A stretch of 46,410 nt of DNA, from NCBI GenBank assembly GCA_937900485.1, contig CALCEL010000033.1:1-46410 (forward strand), written 5' to 3'. Position numbers and translations under genes: made by a program. This DNA comes from an uncultured Prevotellaceae bacterium. Lineage in GTDB: Bacteria; Bacteroidota; Bacteroidia; Bacteroidales; Bacteroidaceae. Shown here in pieces: positions 23,692-32,644 of this stretch (the stretch's first letter is position 1; each line of letters opens with the position of its first letter). The notes beneath the pieces are model-generated. The model was not told where the DNA came from. It did not search any database and saw nothing but the letters and a program-made list of their open reading frames with translations.

Positions 23692-24945
23692 TTATCGTTT
23701 TGATGTGACCTCAGCCACGTACTTGTCTATCTCAGTCATGAACTCAGAGCCTACAGGCACGCTGTTACGTACGCAGAACTCGTCGTAAACAGCCTGCCAA
23801 GGCATTGCTTTCTGTTCCTCGATGAGTGCGAGCACCTTATATCCCTCGCCTGCGATTTCATGTTTTGAGATCAACTCCTTAGGCTCGAGCAGTGCGCGTA
23901 ACATACATTTCTGTGCGGAGCGTGAACCGATGACGTAAGCGCCGATTCTGTTGATTGACCCGTCGAAGAAGTCAAGACCGTAGTGTACTCTGTTGAGGGC
24001 GTCTGCTCGTACGATTTCTGAGAAGAGGTCCTGTGTTGGGTCGTCCATGATTGTCACGTGGTCTGAGTCCCAACGTACAGGACGGCTGACGTGAAGCATG
24101 AGCTCAGGCAAGAACTGCAGGAGAGCGCTCACCTTGTCGCCAGGCATCTCTGTCGGGTGATAGTGGCCAGTGTCTATAGTCTGCATCATGTTATGTGATG
24201 CGGCATATCCGGTGTAGAAGTCATGTGAGCCGACTGTGAAGCTCTCGAGACCGATACCGAACACCTTACCTTCTATGGTGTCCTTCATCATAGGCTGTTT
24301 CTTACTGAAGATCTCATCGAGAGACTCCTTGAGCAACTTGCGGTACAGATGGTGGTTGACGCTCTGGTCCTTGCATCCGTCGTGAACCCAAAGGTTCATG
24401 ATACATGGGTCATTCTGCGCCTCACCCATGGCGTTAGCAATCTCTCTGCATCGTTTTGTGTGCTCAATCCAGAAGTCGCGTATTCCCTTGTCTGGGTTTG
24501 ACAGTGACAGGCTGCCGGATTTAGGGTGAGAGAAAGATGATGAGTTGAAGTCGAGAAGAGTGTTATTCTCCTTACCCCACTCAATCCATGACTTGAAGTA
24601 GTCGACAGTCACCTCGTCACGGTCCACCACCTTGCCTTGGAAGTCTCCGTATATCTCGTGCAGGTTGAGACGGTGGCTACCAGGGATGAGTGACTTAGCC
24701 TTCAGAATATCCTTGCGGAGCTCGTCGATATTTCTTGCTGCTCCAGGGAAGTCACCAGTTGACTGAATACCTCCAGACATGGCTCCGGCCTGAACCTCAA
24801 AGCCGTGAACGTCGTCTGCCTGCCAGCAGTGGAGTGAGAGATGAAAATCCTGTAATTGCTTAAGCACTGCTTCTGTGTCAACACCATATTCAGCATAACG
24901 CTGTTTTGCAACCTCGTATGCCTTAGATATAAGTTCTGTTTTCAT
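23692..24945 (-). CDS. rhaA: L-rhamnose isomerase
   Basis: The enzyme interconverts L-rhamnose and L-rhamnulose and needs a divalent metal. The 417-residue product shows DFHLSLHCWQADDVHGFE near the N-terminus, the long GSHRLNLHEIYGDF stretch, NLWVHDGCKD, IGLESFTVGSHDFY and DTGHYHPTE. These carry the histidine, aspartate and glutamate metal ligands of the family. Length matches E. coli RhaA (419). It lies between rhaB (112-base gap) and rhaT (3-base gap). Confidence 0.96.
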   Translation of the reverse strand: MKTELISKAYEVAKQRYAEYGVDTEAVLKQLQDFHLSLHCWQADDVHGFEVQAGAMSGGIQSTGDFPGAARNIDELRKDILKAKSLIPGSHRLNLHEIYGDFQGKVVDRDEVTVDYFKSWIEWGKENNTLLDFNSSSFSHPKSGSLSLSNPDKGIRDFWIEHTKRCREIANAMGEAQNDPCIMNLWVHDGCKDQSVNHHLYRKLLKESLDEIFSKKQPMMKDTIEGKVFGIGLESFTVGSHDFYTGYAASHNMMQTIDTGHYHPTEMPGDKVSALLQFLPELMLHVSRPVRWDSDHVTIMDDPTQDLFSEIVRADALNRVHYGLDFFDGSINRIGAYVIGSRSAQKCMLRALLEPKELISKHEIAGEGYKVLALIEEQKAMPWQAVYDEFCVRNSVPVGSEFMTEIDKYVAEVTSKR

Positions 24946-25057
24946 AAATAGTTTGGTAAATGTATTTGTTAGTTAAATTGATTTGTTCGATTGTGTGTCC
25001 ATGATTATCTGAGTGTCAGACGTCCGTTGTCTAAATCGTCAGTCATCACAGGCTGTG

Positions 25058-26530
25058 TTATTTCAGGCTTGTCACGCTCAGGTATCTCTGATATGCCTCG
25101 TCCCACAATGGTGAGTCTTGCGGCTGATATTTCATAAGCTCAATGCTGTCTGCGATTATCTTACGCATCTCAAACATGTCGTTGACGAGTCCGGCTGCTT
25201 TGGCCTGAAGCATGATGTTGCCGATGGCAGTGCCTTCTGTCGGTCCTGTTATCACCTCGATGCCCGTGGCGTTTGCCGCCATCTGCATCAGGTAAGTGTT
25301 TTTCGTTCCTCCTCCTATGACGTGCAGCTTGTCGATAGGGAACGGAGACAGTCCGTTGAGATAGCCCAGAACCTGTCTGTATCTCATGGCGAGGCTTTCG
25401 AATATGCATCGCGCGATTTCCTTATAAGTCTGTGGCACCTTTTGTCCTGTGCGTCTGCAGTAGTCTTGTATGGCGTCCACCATGCTTGTCGGGTTGGCGA
25501 ACTCAGGTGCGTCCGGGAATATGAAGCTTTGGAAGGCCGGGGCGCTCATGCTTTCCCTGTTTATCTGGTTGACATCCGCAGGAGCGTCTGTCCATTCCTG
25601 TCTGCATCTCTCCAGGAGCCACATGCCGCAGATATTCTTGAGGAATCGTGTCGTTCCCTCTATTCCGCCCTCGTTCGTGAAATTATACTCGTAGCTCTTC
25701 TCGTTTATTATCGCGTCTTTTGTCTCGATGCCGAGCAGCGACCATGTACCGCATGACAGATAGGCGAACTTCTCGTCAGCGGCTGGCACTGCAGCCACGG
25801 CGGAGCCGGTGTCGTGTCCTGCCACAGCGACGACAGGTATTGGTCCGAGTCCCGTCATCTTTTGCACCTCAGGAGTGAGAGTGCCCACTAAGTCGCCTGG
25901 GTTGACGTAGCGTCCGAAGTTATTTTCCTCCAGTCCAAGAACGCTGATGAGCTGAAGGTCAATCTTCTTGGTGCGCGGGTCAAGCATCTGACTTGTGCTG
26001 AGAATGGTATACTCGCACACGGCCTCTCCGGTGAGCATATAAGACAAAGCGTCCGGGACGAATAATATCTTATTCGCCGCAGCCAAGGCAGAGTCGCGGT
26101 TCTTGCGTAACGCACACAGTTGAAAGAGAGAGTTGAACTGCATGAACTGGATACCGGTCTTGTCATACACCATCTCCTTCGGTATCAGATTGAAGTAGTC
26201 TTCCATGGCGTGGTCAGTGTGTGGGTCTCTATAGCAGTATGGGTTGCGCAGTATGCCGCCGTCGCTGCCGATGAAGACGAAGTCTACTCCCCATGTGTCG
26301 ATACCAATGGAGTCAATCTTAATCTTCTCCTCACTCACAACTTTAAGTCCTTTTATGATCTCATTGTATAGAGCGTAGATGTCCCAGAAGAAATGACCTC
26401 CTGTCTGTATAATGTTATTAGCAAATCGTGTGATTTCTCTCTGTTCAAGTTTTCCGTTGACAATAGAACCCAATATGGTTCGTCCACTCGTGGCACCGAG
26501 GTCAACGGCGAAAAAGTTTGTCGTAGTCAT
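25058..26530 (-). CDS. rhaB: Rhamnulokinase
   Basis: The enzyme phosphorylates L-rhamnulose at O1 with ATP. This 490-residue FGGY-type kinase begins NFFAVDLGATSGRTILG (phosphate-1 motif). It has IDSIGIDTWGVDFVFIG, NPYCYRDPHTDHAM, VAVAGHDTGSAVAAVPA and the C-terminal HVIGGGTKNTYLMQMAANATG adenosine motif. Length matches E. coli RhaB (489). It is the first gene of the rha operon and its promoter is 30-60 bases upstream. No AraC-type rhamnose regulator is present in the window, so control must come from elsewhere. Confidence 0.95.
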   Translation of the reverse strand: MTTTNFFAVDLGATSGRTILGSIVNGKLEQREITRFANNIIQTGGHFFWDIYALYNEIIKGLKVVSEEKIKIDSIGIDTWGVDFVFIGSDGGILRNPYCYRDPHTDHAMEDYFNLIPKEMVYDKTGIQFMQFNSLFQLCALRKNRDSALAAANKILFVPDALSYMLTGEAVCEYTILSTSQMLDPRTKKIDLQLISVLGLEENNFGRYVNPGDLVGTLTPEVQKMTGLGPIPVVAVAGHDTGSAVAAVPAADEKFAYLSCGTWSLLGIETKDAIINEKSYEYNFTNEGGIEGTTRFLKNICGMWLLERCRQEWTDAPADVNQINRESMSAPAFQSFIFPDAPEFANPTSMVDAIQDYCRRTGQKVPQTYKEIARCIFESLAMRYRQVLGYLNGLSPFPIDKLHVIGGGTKNTYLMQMAANATGIEVITGPTEGTAIGNIMLQAKAAGLVNDMFEMRKIIADSIELMKYQPQDSPLWDEAYQRYLSVTSLK

Positions 26531-26561
26531 TTCTTTGGTTAAGGATTGGTTATTGTTACGC

Positions 26562-26592
26562 CAAAGATATATAAATTATTCTATACGTCAAA
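26562..26592 (-). promoter_or_regulatory. Promoter of the rha operon
   Basis: On the minus strand, TTTG (26592-26589) is followed after 19 bases by TATCTTTG (26569-26562), a full consensus match. The activator site expected upstream would lie in 26593-26653. Confidence 0.75.
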
Positions 26593-26653
26593 TTTTTTGT
26601 CGTTCTCATCGGACAAATCTTGGGGAAAAAGCCTAAATTCAGAAGTAATTAGC

Positions 26654-26661
26654 TATATTTG
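26654..26661 (+). promoter_or_regulatory. -7 element of the exodeoxyribonuclease gene
   Basis: TATATTTG lies 31 bases before the ATG at 26692. No TTTG is seen at the normal -33 distance. Confidence 0.45.
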
Positions 26662-26691
26662 CACAAACTCAAAAACAAGTATGCCATAGGT

Positions 26692-27444
26692 ATGAGATAC
26701 ATAAGTTGGAACGTTAACGGTATAAGAGCTTGCGTGGACAAAAACTTTGTTGAGGTGTTCAGAATGTTGGACGCTGACGCGTTCTGTATTCAGGAGACTA
26801 AGATGCAGGAGGGTCAGCTCGACCTGAGTTTCCCAGGATACCTTTCTTATTGGAACTATGCTGAGAAGAAAGGCTATTCCGGTACCGCAGTGTTCACACG
26901 TGTAAAGCCCCTGTCCGTGAGCTACGGACTGGGCATTGAGGATCACGACCACGAAGGACGTGTCATAACGCTTGAGTTTGATGACCATTATCTCATCACG
27001 GTATACACGCCAAACTCACAGGAGGGACTGAAACGTCTTGACTACAGGATGGTTTGGGAGGACGCTTTTCGCGCATACGTCAAGCGTCTTGACGAGACTA
27101 AGCCTGTGGTGATTTGCGGTGACCTTAACGTGGCTCATAAGGAGATAGACCTTAAGAATCCGAAAACAAACAGGACTAACGCCGGATTCACGGATGAGGA
27201 GAGGGGGAAGATGACGGAGCTGCTCGGCAGCGGACTGACCGACACATATCGTTACTTCTACCCGGACCGTGCGGATGTGTACTCATGGTGGAGCTATCGT
27301 TTTAAGGCGAGAGAAAAGAATACGGGATGGCGTATCGACTACTTTTTGGTGTCTGACAGGTTTAAGGACAGATTGGATGACGCCAGAATTTTGACTGACG
27401 TATTTGGCAGTGACCATTGCCCTGTGGAGCTGACGTTCCACTGA
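26692..27444 (+). CDS. xth: Exodeoxyribonuclease III
   Basis: An AP endonuclease and 3'-5' exonuclease of base-excision repair, 250 residues. The motifs run in the family order: ISWNVNGIRA (residues 4-13), FCIQETKM (about 34-41), GYSGTAVFTR, VYTPNSQEG, CGDLNVAHKEIDL (about 142-154), YSWWSYRFKAREKNTGWRIDYFLVS and GSDHCPVELTF with the catalytic Asp-His. The ATG at 26692 matches the family N-terminus; an upstream TTG would add eleven residues overlapping the -7 element. It is divergent from rhaB. Confidence 0.95.
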   Translation: MRYISWNVNGIRACVDKNFVEVFRMLDADAFCIQETKMQEGQLDLSFPGYLSYWNYAEKKGYSGTAVFTRVKPLSVSYGLGIEDHDHEGRVITLEFDDHYLITVYTPNSQEGLKRLDYRMVWEDAFRAYVKRLDETKPVVICGDLNVAHKEIDLKNPKTNRTNAGFTDEERGKMTELLGSGLTDTYRYFYPDRADVYSWWSYRFKAREKNTGWRIDYFLVSDRFKDRLDDARILTDVFGSDHCPVELTFH

Positions 27445-27549
27445 GACAACGTGAGGCTCGTCGGCAACGAGGGTGACTACTTGCGTTGACGTGACGAGTG
27501 TTGCCGTACTGGATTATAAAGTTTCGAGACTGACTTTTTACTGACAGGT

Positions 27550-27571
27550 GGAATGACTGAGATGTCATTCC
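27550..27571. other. Short inverted repeat in the xth-dacB gap
   Basis: GGAATGAC (27550-27557) pairs with GTCATTCC (27564-27571). No T run follows. The rest of 27445-27742 shows no gene. Confidence 0.4.
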
Positions 27572-27742
27572 GATGGTTTGCGTATGCGGATGCCCGCCGC
27601 TGGCATGAGTCGTGTGCGTGGTGTGAAGTCTGACACGATGGTCTGATTGATGACAGATGTTTTTGACTCTATGGTGATTGTTAGAGAGTTATTAGTGACT
27701 GAATAAAAAGGATAATCGATTTGGTTGTTTTAAGATAAAGAC

Positions 27743-29140
27743 ATGCGAAGGATATTGGGATCATTATGTGGTGTTCTGTTTTTTATATTACCAGCTTCAC
27801 TGACGGGGAAAAATGATTATCTCGAATTTTATGACTTACAGGCAAGACTGTCTCCGGATACTACGGAGTCAGTGCCCGACACGTCTTCCCTGATATTGCA
27901 GAGTGACCTGCATATTCAGCAAAGGCTGGATAATCTCGTGAACACTTTCAAGCGCGGTGTCACGCCTGATAACACATCGATATCAGTATTTGACATCTCC
28001 ACCAACACATATATATATAGACACAACGAGAAGGAGCTGATGGCGCCAGCGTCCTGTATGAAGCTGCTCACCGCGGTGACCGCTCTTGACAGGATGGGGG
28101 AGAATTACGTGTTTTGTGATAGCCTGCTCATGAAGGGAGAGGTGGACGAGAACGGTACTCTTCACGGTTCGCTGATTTTGAAAATGGATGATGACCCGTT
28201 ATTCTGGGACTTCAACGAATGGGCAAAAGCTGTTCAGCAGCGAGGTGTTAAACGTGTGGAAGGTAATATCATAATGAACCTTGCCAGATGTGACACTCTA
28301 CGTCCTCACTACACAGATAAACCGTGGGATATACAGTACCACAAGCTGCCTTTGATGTTGAAAGGAGAGAGGTTTATCAAGAGAACATTCATGCAGACTC
28401 TTGCCCGACGCGGCATACGTGTCAACGAGAATCCGTTCGACATTGATGACCCGAATCTCAATGAGTATTGGACTAAGGTGGCCACGGATCATTTCAATGA
28501 TCCTATGTTCGACTTGAACTCCATGATGCGACGTATCGCACTCGACCAGCTGAGCAGCGGCACGGAGTGTATAGCCGCCACACACAACCCGATACTGAAG
28601 GTGCTGACCCCGATGCTCATCTATAGCAGTAACATCAAGGCGGAGAGTATTTTTTATCATCTTGACAATGTCTACTCTAATTTCTGGCAGATACATTCTC
28701 AGTATGATAAGTCGCCTCATGAGGTGGAACGTTTCCTGAAAGAGAAGATGGGAGTGGACACGAAGAAAGAGAATTTCGTCATCAATGACGGCAGCGGTCT
28801 GTCACCTGCCAACAGGGTGAACTCTGATTTTCTTGTGAGACTGCTGCTGTGGGCATATAATAACCGACCTATCCGTGACATCTTCATCAGAGAGTCGCTG
28901 GCTGTGCCGGGAGTGAAGGGACGCACCGGTTCGCTGAAGACGAGGATGTCGCTTGGCTATACGAGAGGAAGGATTATGTGTAAGACGGGTACGTTGGTGA
29001 CGACTGGCAACTCGTCACTGGCGGGTTATGCGAAAGGGCTAAACGGACATTGGTACGCTTTCTCCATCATGCATCGTGACACACCAGTGTGGAACGCGCG
29101 TGACTTCCAGGACCGTGTGTGTAGGGAAATCATACGTTGA
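27743..29140 (+). CDS. dacB: D-alanyl-D-alanine carboxypeptidase/endopeptidase (PBP4, family S13)
   Basis: The 465-residue protein carries the three penicillin-binding motifs in S13 spacing: SxxK as Ser104-Cys-Met-Lys107 in APASCMK, SxN as Ser295-Ser-Asn297 in IYSSNIKAES, and KTG at 414-416 in CKTGTL. The large insertion between the first two motifs is the usual S13 feature. A hydrophobic N-terminus (LGSLCGVLFFILPASLTG) acts as signal peptide. It trims or cleaves peptidoglycan cross-links in the periplasm. It stands alone between xth and repeat copy B. Confidence 0.93.
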   Translation: MRRILGSLCGVLFFILPASLTGKNDYLEFYDLQARLSPDTTESVPDTSSLILQSDLHIQQRLDNLVNTFKRGVTPDNTSISVFDISTNTYIYRHNEKELMAPASCMKLLTAVTALDRMGENYVFCDSLLMKGEVDENGTLHGSLILKMDDDPLFWDFNEWAKAVQQRGVKRVEGNIIMNLARCDTLRPHYTDKPWDIQYHKLPLMLKGERFIKRTFMQTLARRGIRVNENPFDIDDPNLNEYWTKVATDHFNDPMFDLNSMMRRIALDQLSSGTECIAATHNPILKVLTPMLIYSSNIKAESIFYHLDNVYSNFWQIHSQYDKSPHEVERFLKEKMGVDTKKENFVINDGSGLSPANRVNSDFLVRLLLWAYNNRPIRDIFIRESLAVPGVKGRTGSLKTRMSLGYTRGRIMCKTGTLVTTGNSSLAGYAKGLNGHWYAFSIMHRDTPVWNARDFQDRVCREIIR

Positions 29141-29222
29141 ACGCCATTACTATACTTGTGATGTCACATCTTATTTCTTGAACGTCAGATAACTGATGTC
29201 TTGTCGTGGGAGAAAAACAGGT

Positions 29223-29520
29223 GGAATAATGGACAATTTGGTCTGTGACCAAATTTCCTATGCCTTTTTTTTGCTGTTTTTTAGGTTAACTTGCTGATAA
29301 TGTTATTACAAGACATTTAAAAACCTTGTGTCTCTTTTTTGAAATTCTCAGGTTAGGATATAGTCTAAACGCAGGTCTGAGAATTTAAAAATCCTAACCT
29401 GAACTTTTCAACGTCCTAACCTAAGATTTTCAGCGGCCGAATAAGACATGAGAAAATTTCAGAAGCCATTTTTCTGTTGCCTCGTGTCAACGGAAAAAGA
29501 GGAGTTTCGGACACTGAAAA
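29223..29520 (+). repeat. 298-bp dispersed repeat, copy B
   Basis: Partner of copy A at 17783-18080, same orientation and length. The inverted AGGTTAGGAT and ATCCTAACCT blocks are fully conserved, while many scattered substitutions separate the copies. It lies between dacB and the terminator shared with the GH51 gene. Confidence 0.85.
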
Positions 29521-29632
29521 ATAGAGGTTCTGATCGGATATCTCGTTAACAGACACTAGGCGTAGTCTATGAGGCCTTCATGAGATATTTTTGTGTGTTT
29601 TTTGGGGACATTTTATTAGGTTTTCGGAAGGA

Positions 29633-29672
29633 AAAAAAGAATCCGCGGAAGAATATCCGCGGATTCTTTTTT
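29633..29672. terminator. Bidirectional terminator after the GH51 gene
   Basis: AAAGAATCCGCGGA (29637-29650 region) pairs with TCCGCGGATTCTTT (29656-29669 region). There is an A run on one side and a T run on the other, so it works in both directions. Confidence 0.85.
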
Positions 29673-29695
29673 GTCAATTCTCAAAGACGATAGAG

Positions 29696-31681
29696 TCACT
29701 TGCTGAATCTGTAAATGACGAATGTCTTGGCAGCGGCAGTCACCTCCTGTGATGCTCCGTTGATGGAGAGTGAGCTGGTCACCGGAATCACAGCCTTTGG
29801 ATTGTCTAATGTGTTCTCTGCTATAGGGTTGTCAGAGTGGAACGTGATTTTTGTTCCTTTGTGCTCCCCTTTCTTCAGGCCTTTGAGGTTGAGAGTGACT
29901 TTCTGGTCCTTGTCACCGGTGTTCACAATCTTGATGATATACTCAGATGTGTTTTTGTCGAATGCTGCTGAAGCGAACAAGCCGTCTTGACCGTCGTTGC
30001 CGGCTACAGGCTTGCCGTTCATGGTGAGTGATATCATGTTAGTACCCTTGTTGAGGGAATAGAGCTGCTGCACGTAGTAAGAGCAAGAGTTGAACGAGCG
30101 GAGGTTGTCATACCATATAGCGTCTGGTCTCCACTGCCATCCGTCGACATGAGCGAAGAGTGGTGCGTAAGTAGCCATCTCTACGACATCGGCGTTACGC
30201 TCGAGGTCTGTCATGAACGCTGCCTCCATGAGAGCTGCGTTGAAGTGGTTCCACTTCTTACCTTTTCCGTGACAAGCGTACTCGCCGGCGAAGACCTTAG
30301 GCTGACCTTTGCCTCGTTTGTAATTGTCATATCTGTTACCTGAGTTGAGAAACCATTGCTCGTTGCGGTAGAAGTGCTCGTCCACGAGGTCGGCGCCCAG
30401 CTTGCGCATCTCCGGCCAGAGGTAGTCGAACTTGTCACCCTCAGAGTCTGGACCTGACGTGCCGATAATCTTGATGTTAGGGTATTTCTTGCGAACCTGT
30501 TCGATGAACGGTTTGAGGTTCTCAGGATAAATGGCACCCCATTGCTCGTTACCGATTGCCACGTACTTGAGGTTGAATGGTGCAGGGTGTCCCATGTCTG
30601 CGCGCAACTTAGCCCATGAGTTCTTCTCTGGGTCTCCATTGGCGAACTCAATGAGGTCGAGCACATCATCGATGTATGGCTGCAGCTGGTCGACGTCCAC
30701 GTGCTTGTCACATCGTTTGTCACCGTTCTGGAACTCACATGACAGTCCGACGCTGAGAACAGGGAGCGGTTCCGCGCCAATCTGCTCAGACAAACGGAAG
30801 TACTCGTAGAATCCGAGTCCGTAAGACTGGTAATAGTCTGGGAAGAATCTATAGTCGAATGTGTAGTGCCAACGGTTCTCGTTGAGAGGTCTGTTCTCCA
30901 CCTGGCCTACGGAGTTCTTCCACTGGTAGCGAGTGGCGAGGTCTGTTCCCTCAACTATACATCCGCCAGGGAATCTGAACACGCCTGGCTTCATCTGCTC
31001 CAATGCCTCGGCGAGGTCCTTGCGGAGTCCGTTCTCGTCACCCTTATACACGTCTACAGGGAAGAGGCTGATGTGCTCGAGGTCCACAGTCTTTGAGTTG
31101 CGTGTGAGCATAAGACGTAGTGTACCTTTGTCTACTGTCTTGTTTGCTTTGATTACAACCTCGTATTTCTTCCATTCCTTTCCTGACACCACGATCTTGC
31201 TTTCTGAGAACTGCTGTCTCTCACCCATCGTTGACGGGTCGCAGAAAAGCACGCGGACCGTGACGTCACCGTCTCCGTACGGAGTGCGTGCCCATACCGT
31301 GAAACGGTAGTCGGCGTCTTTCTTGTATCCGATGCCGAAGAATCCCTCGTTCTCCAGTCCTGTGAACTTGTCTGTGTGACCTGAGTCGTTCAGTCTGACG
31401 TAGTGAGGATTCTTGTTGAATGGTCCGTCATTCTTCAGCTCGAACTTTCCGAATGCTTTCCATCCCATGAAATGCTGAGGAAACTCGAATGAGCGGTTTT
31501 TCACTAACTCGCCGTACAGTCCTCCGTCTGCGGCGTAGTTGATATCCTCGAAGAAGATACCGTACATGGTCGAAGGTATGGCTCCGCCAATCTTCGATGT
31601 GTTCACGTCAAACACATGAGTCTGAGCTGACATACCAGTGGCGAACGCCATTGCCGTCAACATCGCTCCAATTTTTCTCAT
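29696..31681 (-). CDS. Secreted alpha-L-arabinofuranosidase, family GH51
   Basis: The enzyme releases terminal arabinofuranose from arabinoxylan and arabinan side chains. The 661-residue protein has a signal peptide (1-19, ending MSAQ), then SKIGGAIPSTMYGIFFEDINYAADGG, the classic GH51 start. A carbohydrate-binding-like insert (about 75-210) follows, and the catalytic barrel comes next. The acid/base is Glu379 in IGNEQW and the nucleophile Glu467 in FAGEYAC. The C-terminal beta domain ends FVIYRFSK. It has no SusC/D neighbours and is divergent from pgeF. A TATCTTCG element at 31720-31727 (minus strand) may be its -7 box. Confidence 0.93.
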   Translation of the reverse strand: MRKIGAMLTAMAFATGMSAQTHVFDVNTSKIGGAIPSTMYGIFFEDINYAADGGLYGELVKNRSFEFPQHFMGWKAFGKFELKNDGPFNKNPHYVRLNDSGHTDKFTGLENEGFFGIGYKKDADYRFTVWARTPYGDGDVTVRVLFCDPSTMGERQQFSESKIVVSGKEWKKYEVVIKANKTVDKGTLRLMLTRNSKTVDLEHISLFPVDVYKGDENGLRKDLAEALEQMKPGVFRFPGGCIVEGTDLATRYQWKNSVGQVENRPLNENRWHYTFDYRFFPDYYQSYGLGFYEYFRLSEQIGAEPLPVLSVGLSCEFQNGDKRCDKHVDVDQLQPYIDDVLDLIEFANGDPEKNSWAKLRADMGHPAPFNLKYVAIGNEQWGAIYPENLKPFIEQVRKKYPNIKIIGTSGPDSEGDKFDYLWPEMRKLGADLVDEHFYRNEQWFLNSGNRYDNYKRGKGQPKVFAGEYACHGKGKKWNHFNAALMEAAFMTDLERNADVVEMATYAPLFAHVDGWQWRPDAIWYDNLRSFNSCSYYVQQLYSLNKGTNMISLTMNGKPVAGNDGQDGLFASAAFDKNTSEYIIKIVNTGDKDQKVTLNLKGLKKGEHKGTKITFHSDNPIAENTLDNPKAVIPVTSSLSINGASQEVTAAAKTFVIYRFSK

Positions 31682-31719
31682 AAATTCAAGTAGGTTTAGT
31701 ATTAAATATTTATTTCTCG

Positions 31720-31727
31720 CGAAGATA
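31720..31727 (-). promoter_or_regulatory. Possible variant -7 element (TATCTTCG) for the GH51 gene
   Basis: It differs from TAnnTTTG at one position. No -33 partner was found. Confidence 0.3.
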
Positions 31728-31792
31728 GAATAAAAAAATGAAATTTACGTAACTTCGCGCAAAATATGTGAATTAGCGCAAAATCTTAGTAT

Positions 31793-32587
31793 ATGTTACA
31801 CTTGTACAATGAATTGTCGGATGTGACGGCGTTCTCTACTGATCGGCATGGCGGTGTCTCAAAGGGACCGTATGCCTCATTCAATGCTAATCATTACTGT
31901 GGTGATGACCCGTCAGACGTGGAGACTAACCGTGGTTTGTTATGTGAGAGACTTGGTGTTGACAGGTCGTGTCTTATCGTTCCTCATCAGACTCATGACA
32001 CACGTACGTTGGTGATTAATGATAAGTTCATGTGTCTGCCGGATGACGTACGGGCGTTTATGCTGGAGGGTGTGGATGCTGTATGTACTGACCTTGAGAA
32101 GGTGTGTGTCTGTGTGTCGACGGCTGACTGCATCCCAGTTCTCATCTATGATCCGGAGCACAGGGTTGTGTCTGCTGTTCATGCGGGATGGAGGGGGACC
32201 GTGAAGCGTATAGTGATGGGTAATATGTCTGTGTTGAGGGACAGATATGGTACTCGGCCAGAGAAATGCCAGGCTGTTGTCGGTCCCGGCATTTCTGTCG
32301 ACGCCTTTGAGGTGGGTGACGAGGTGTACGAGCAGTTCGAGGATGCCGGGTTCGATATGCGAGGCATATCCTCGAGATACACGTCGAGCGTTGCTGGTGT
32401 CAGTAAATGGCATATCGACCTTCCGCTGTGTAATAAGAGACAGCTGATGGACGCGGGTGTGTCGGAGAGTAACATATTTATGTCTGGCATATGTACTTAC
32501 AGCAGGTATGAGGATTTCTTCTCAGCGCGACGATTGTCTGTGAAGAGCGGACGTATACTCAATGGTATTATGTTGAATGGATATTAA
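31793..32587 (+). CDS. pgeF: Peptidoglycan editing factor / polyphenol oxidase family protein
   Basis: The 264-residue YfiH/PgeF-type protein has the metal-binding motifs PHQTH (about 63-67), STADCIPVLI (about 108-117) and HAGWRGT (about 130-136), followed by GPGIS and FFSARR near the end. E. coli YfiH removes L-Ser wrongly added in place of L-Ala in peptidoglycan precursors, and homologues also act on purine nucleosides. The protein is cytoplasmic, without signal peptide. It ends in a very strong terminator shared with the convergent M15 peptidase gene. Confidence 0.92.
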   Translation: MLHLYNELSDVTAFSTDRHGGVSKGPYASFNANHYCGDDPSDVETNRGLLCERLGVDRSCLIVPHQTHDTRTLVINDKFMCLPDDVRAFMLEGVDAVCTDLEKVCVCVSTADCIPVLIYDPEHRVVSAVHAGWRGTVKRIVMGNMSVLRDRYGTRPEKCQAVVGPGISVDAFEVGDEVYEQFEDAGFDMRGISSRYTSSVAGVSKWHIDLPLCNKRQLMDAGVSESNIFMSGICTYSRYEDFFSARRLSVKSGRILNGIMLNGY

Positions 32588-32630
32588 AAATGAACAAGGC
32601 ATGGCTGTCAGCCATGCCTTGTTCATTTTT
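32586..32630. terminator. Bidirectional terminator, 21-bp perfect stem
   Basis: 32586-32606 is the exact reverse complement of 32610-32630, with a three-base loop and A/T runs at the ends. It lies between pgeF (+) and the M15 peptidase (-). Confidence 0.92.
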
Positions 32631-32644
32631 ATGTGTCTATCTTG

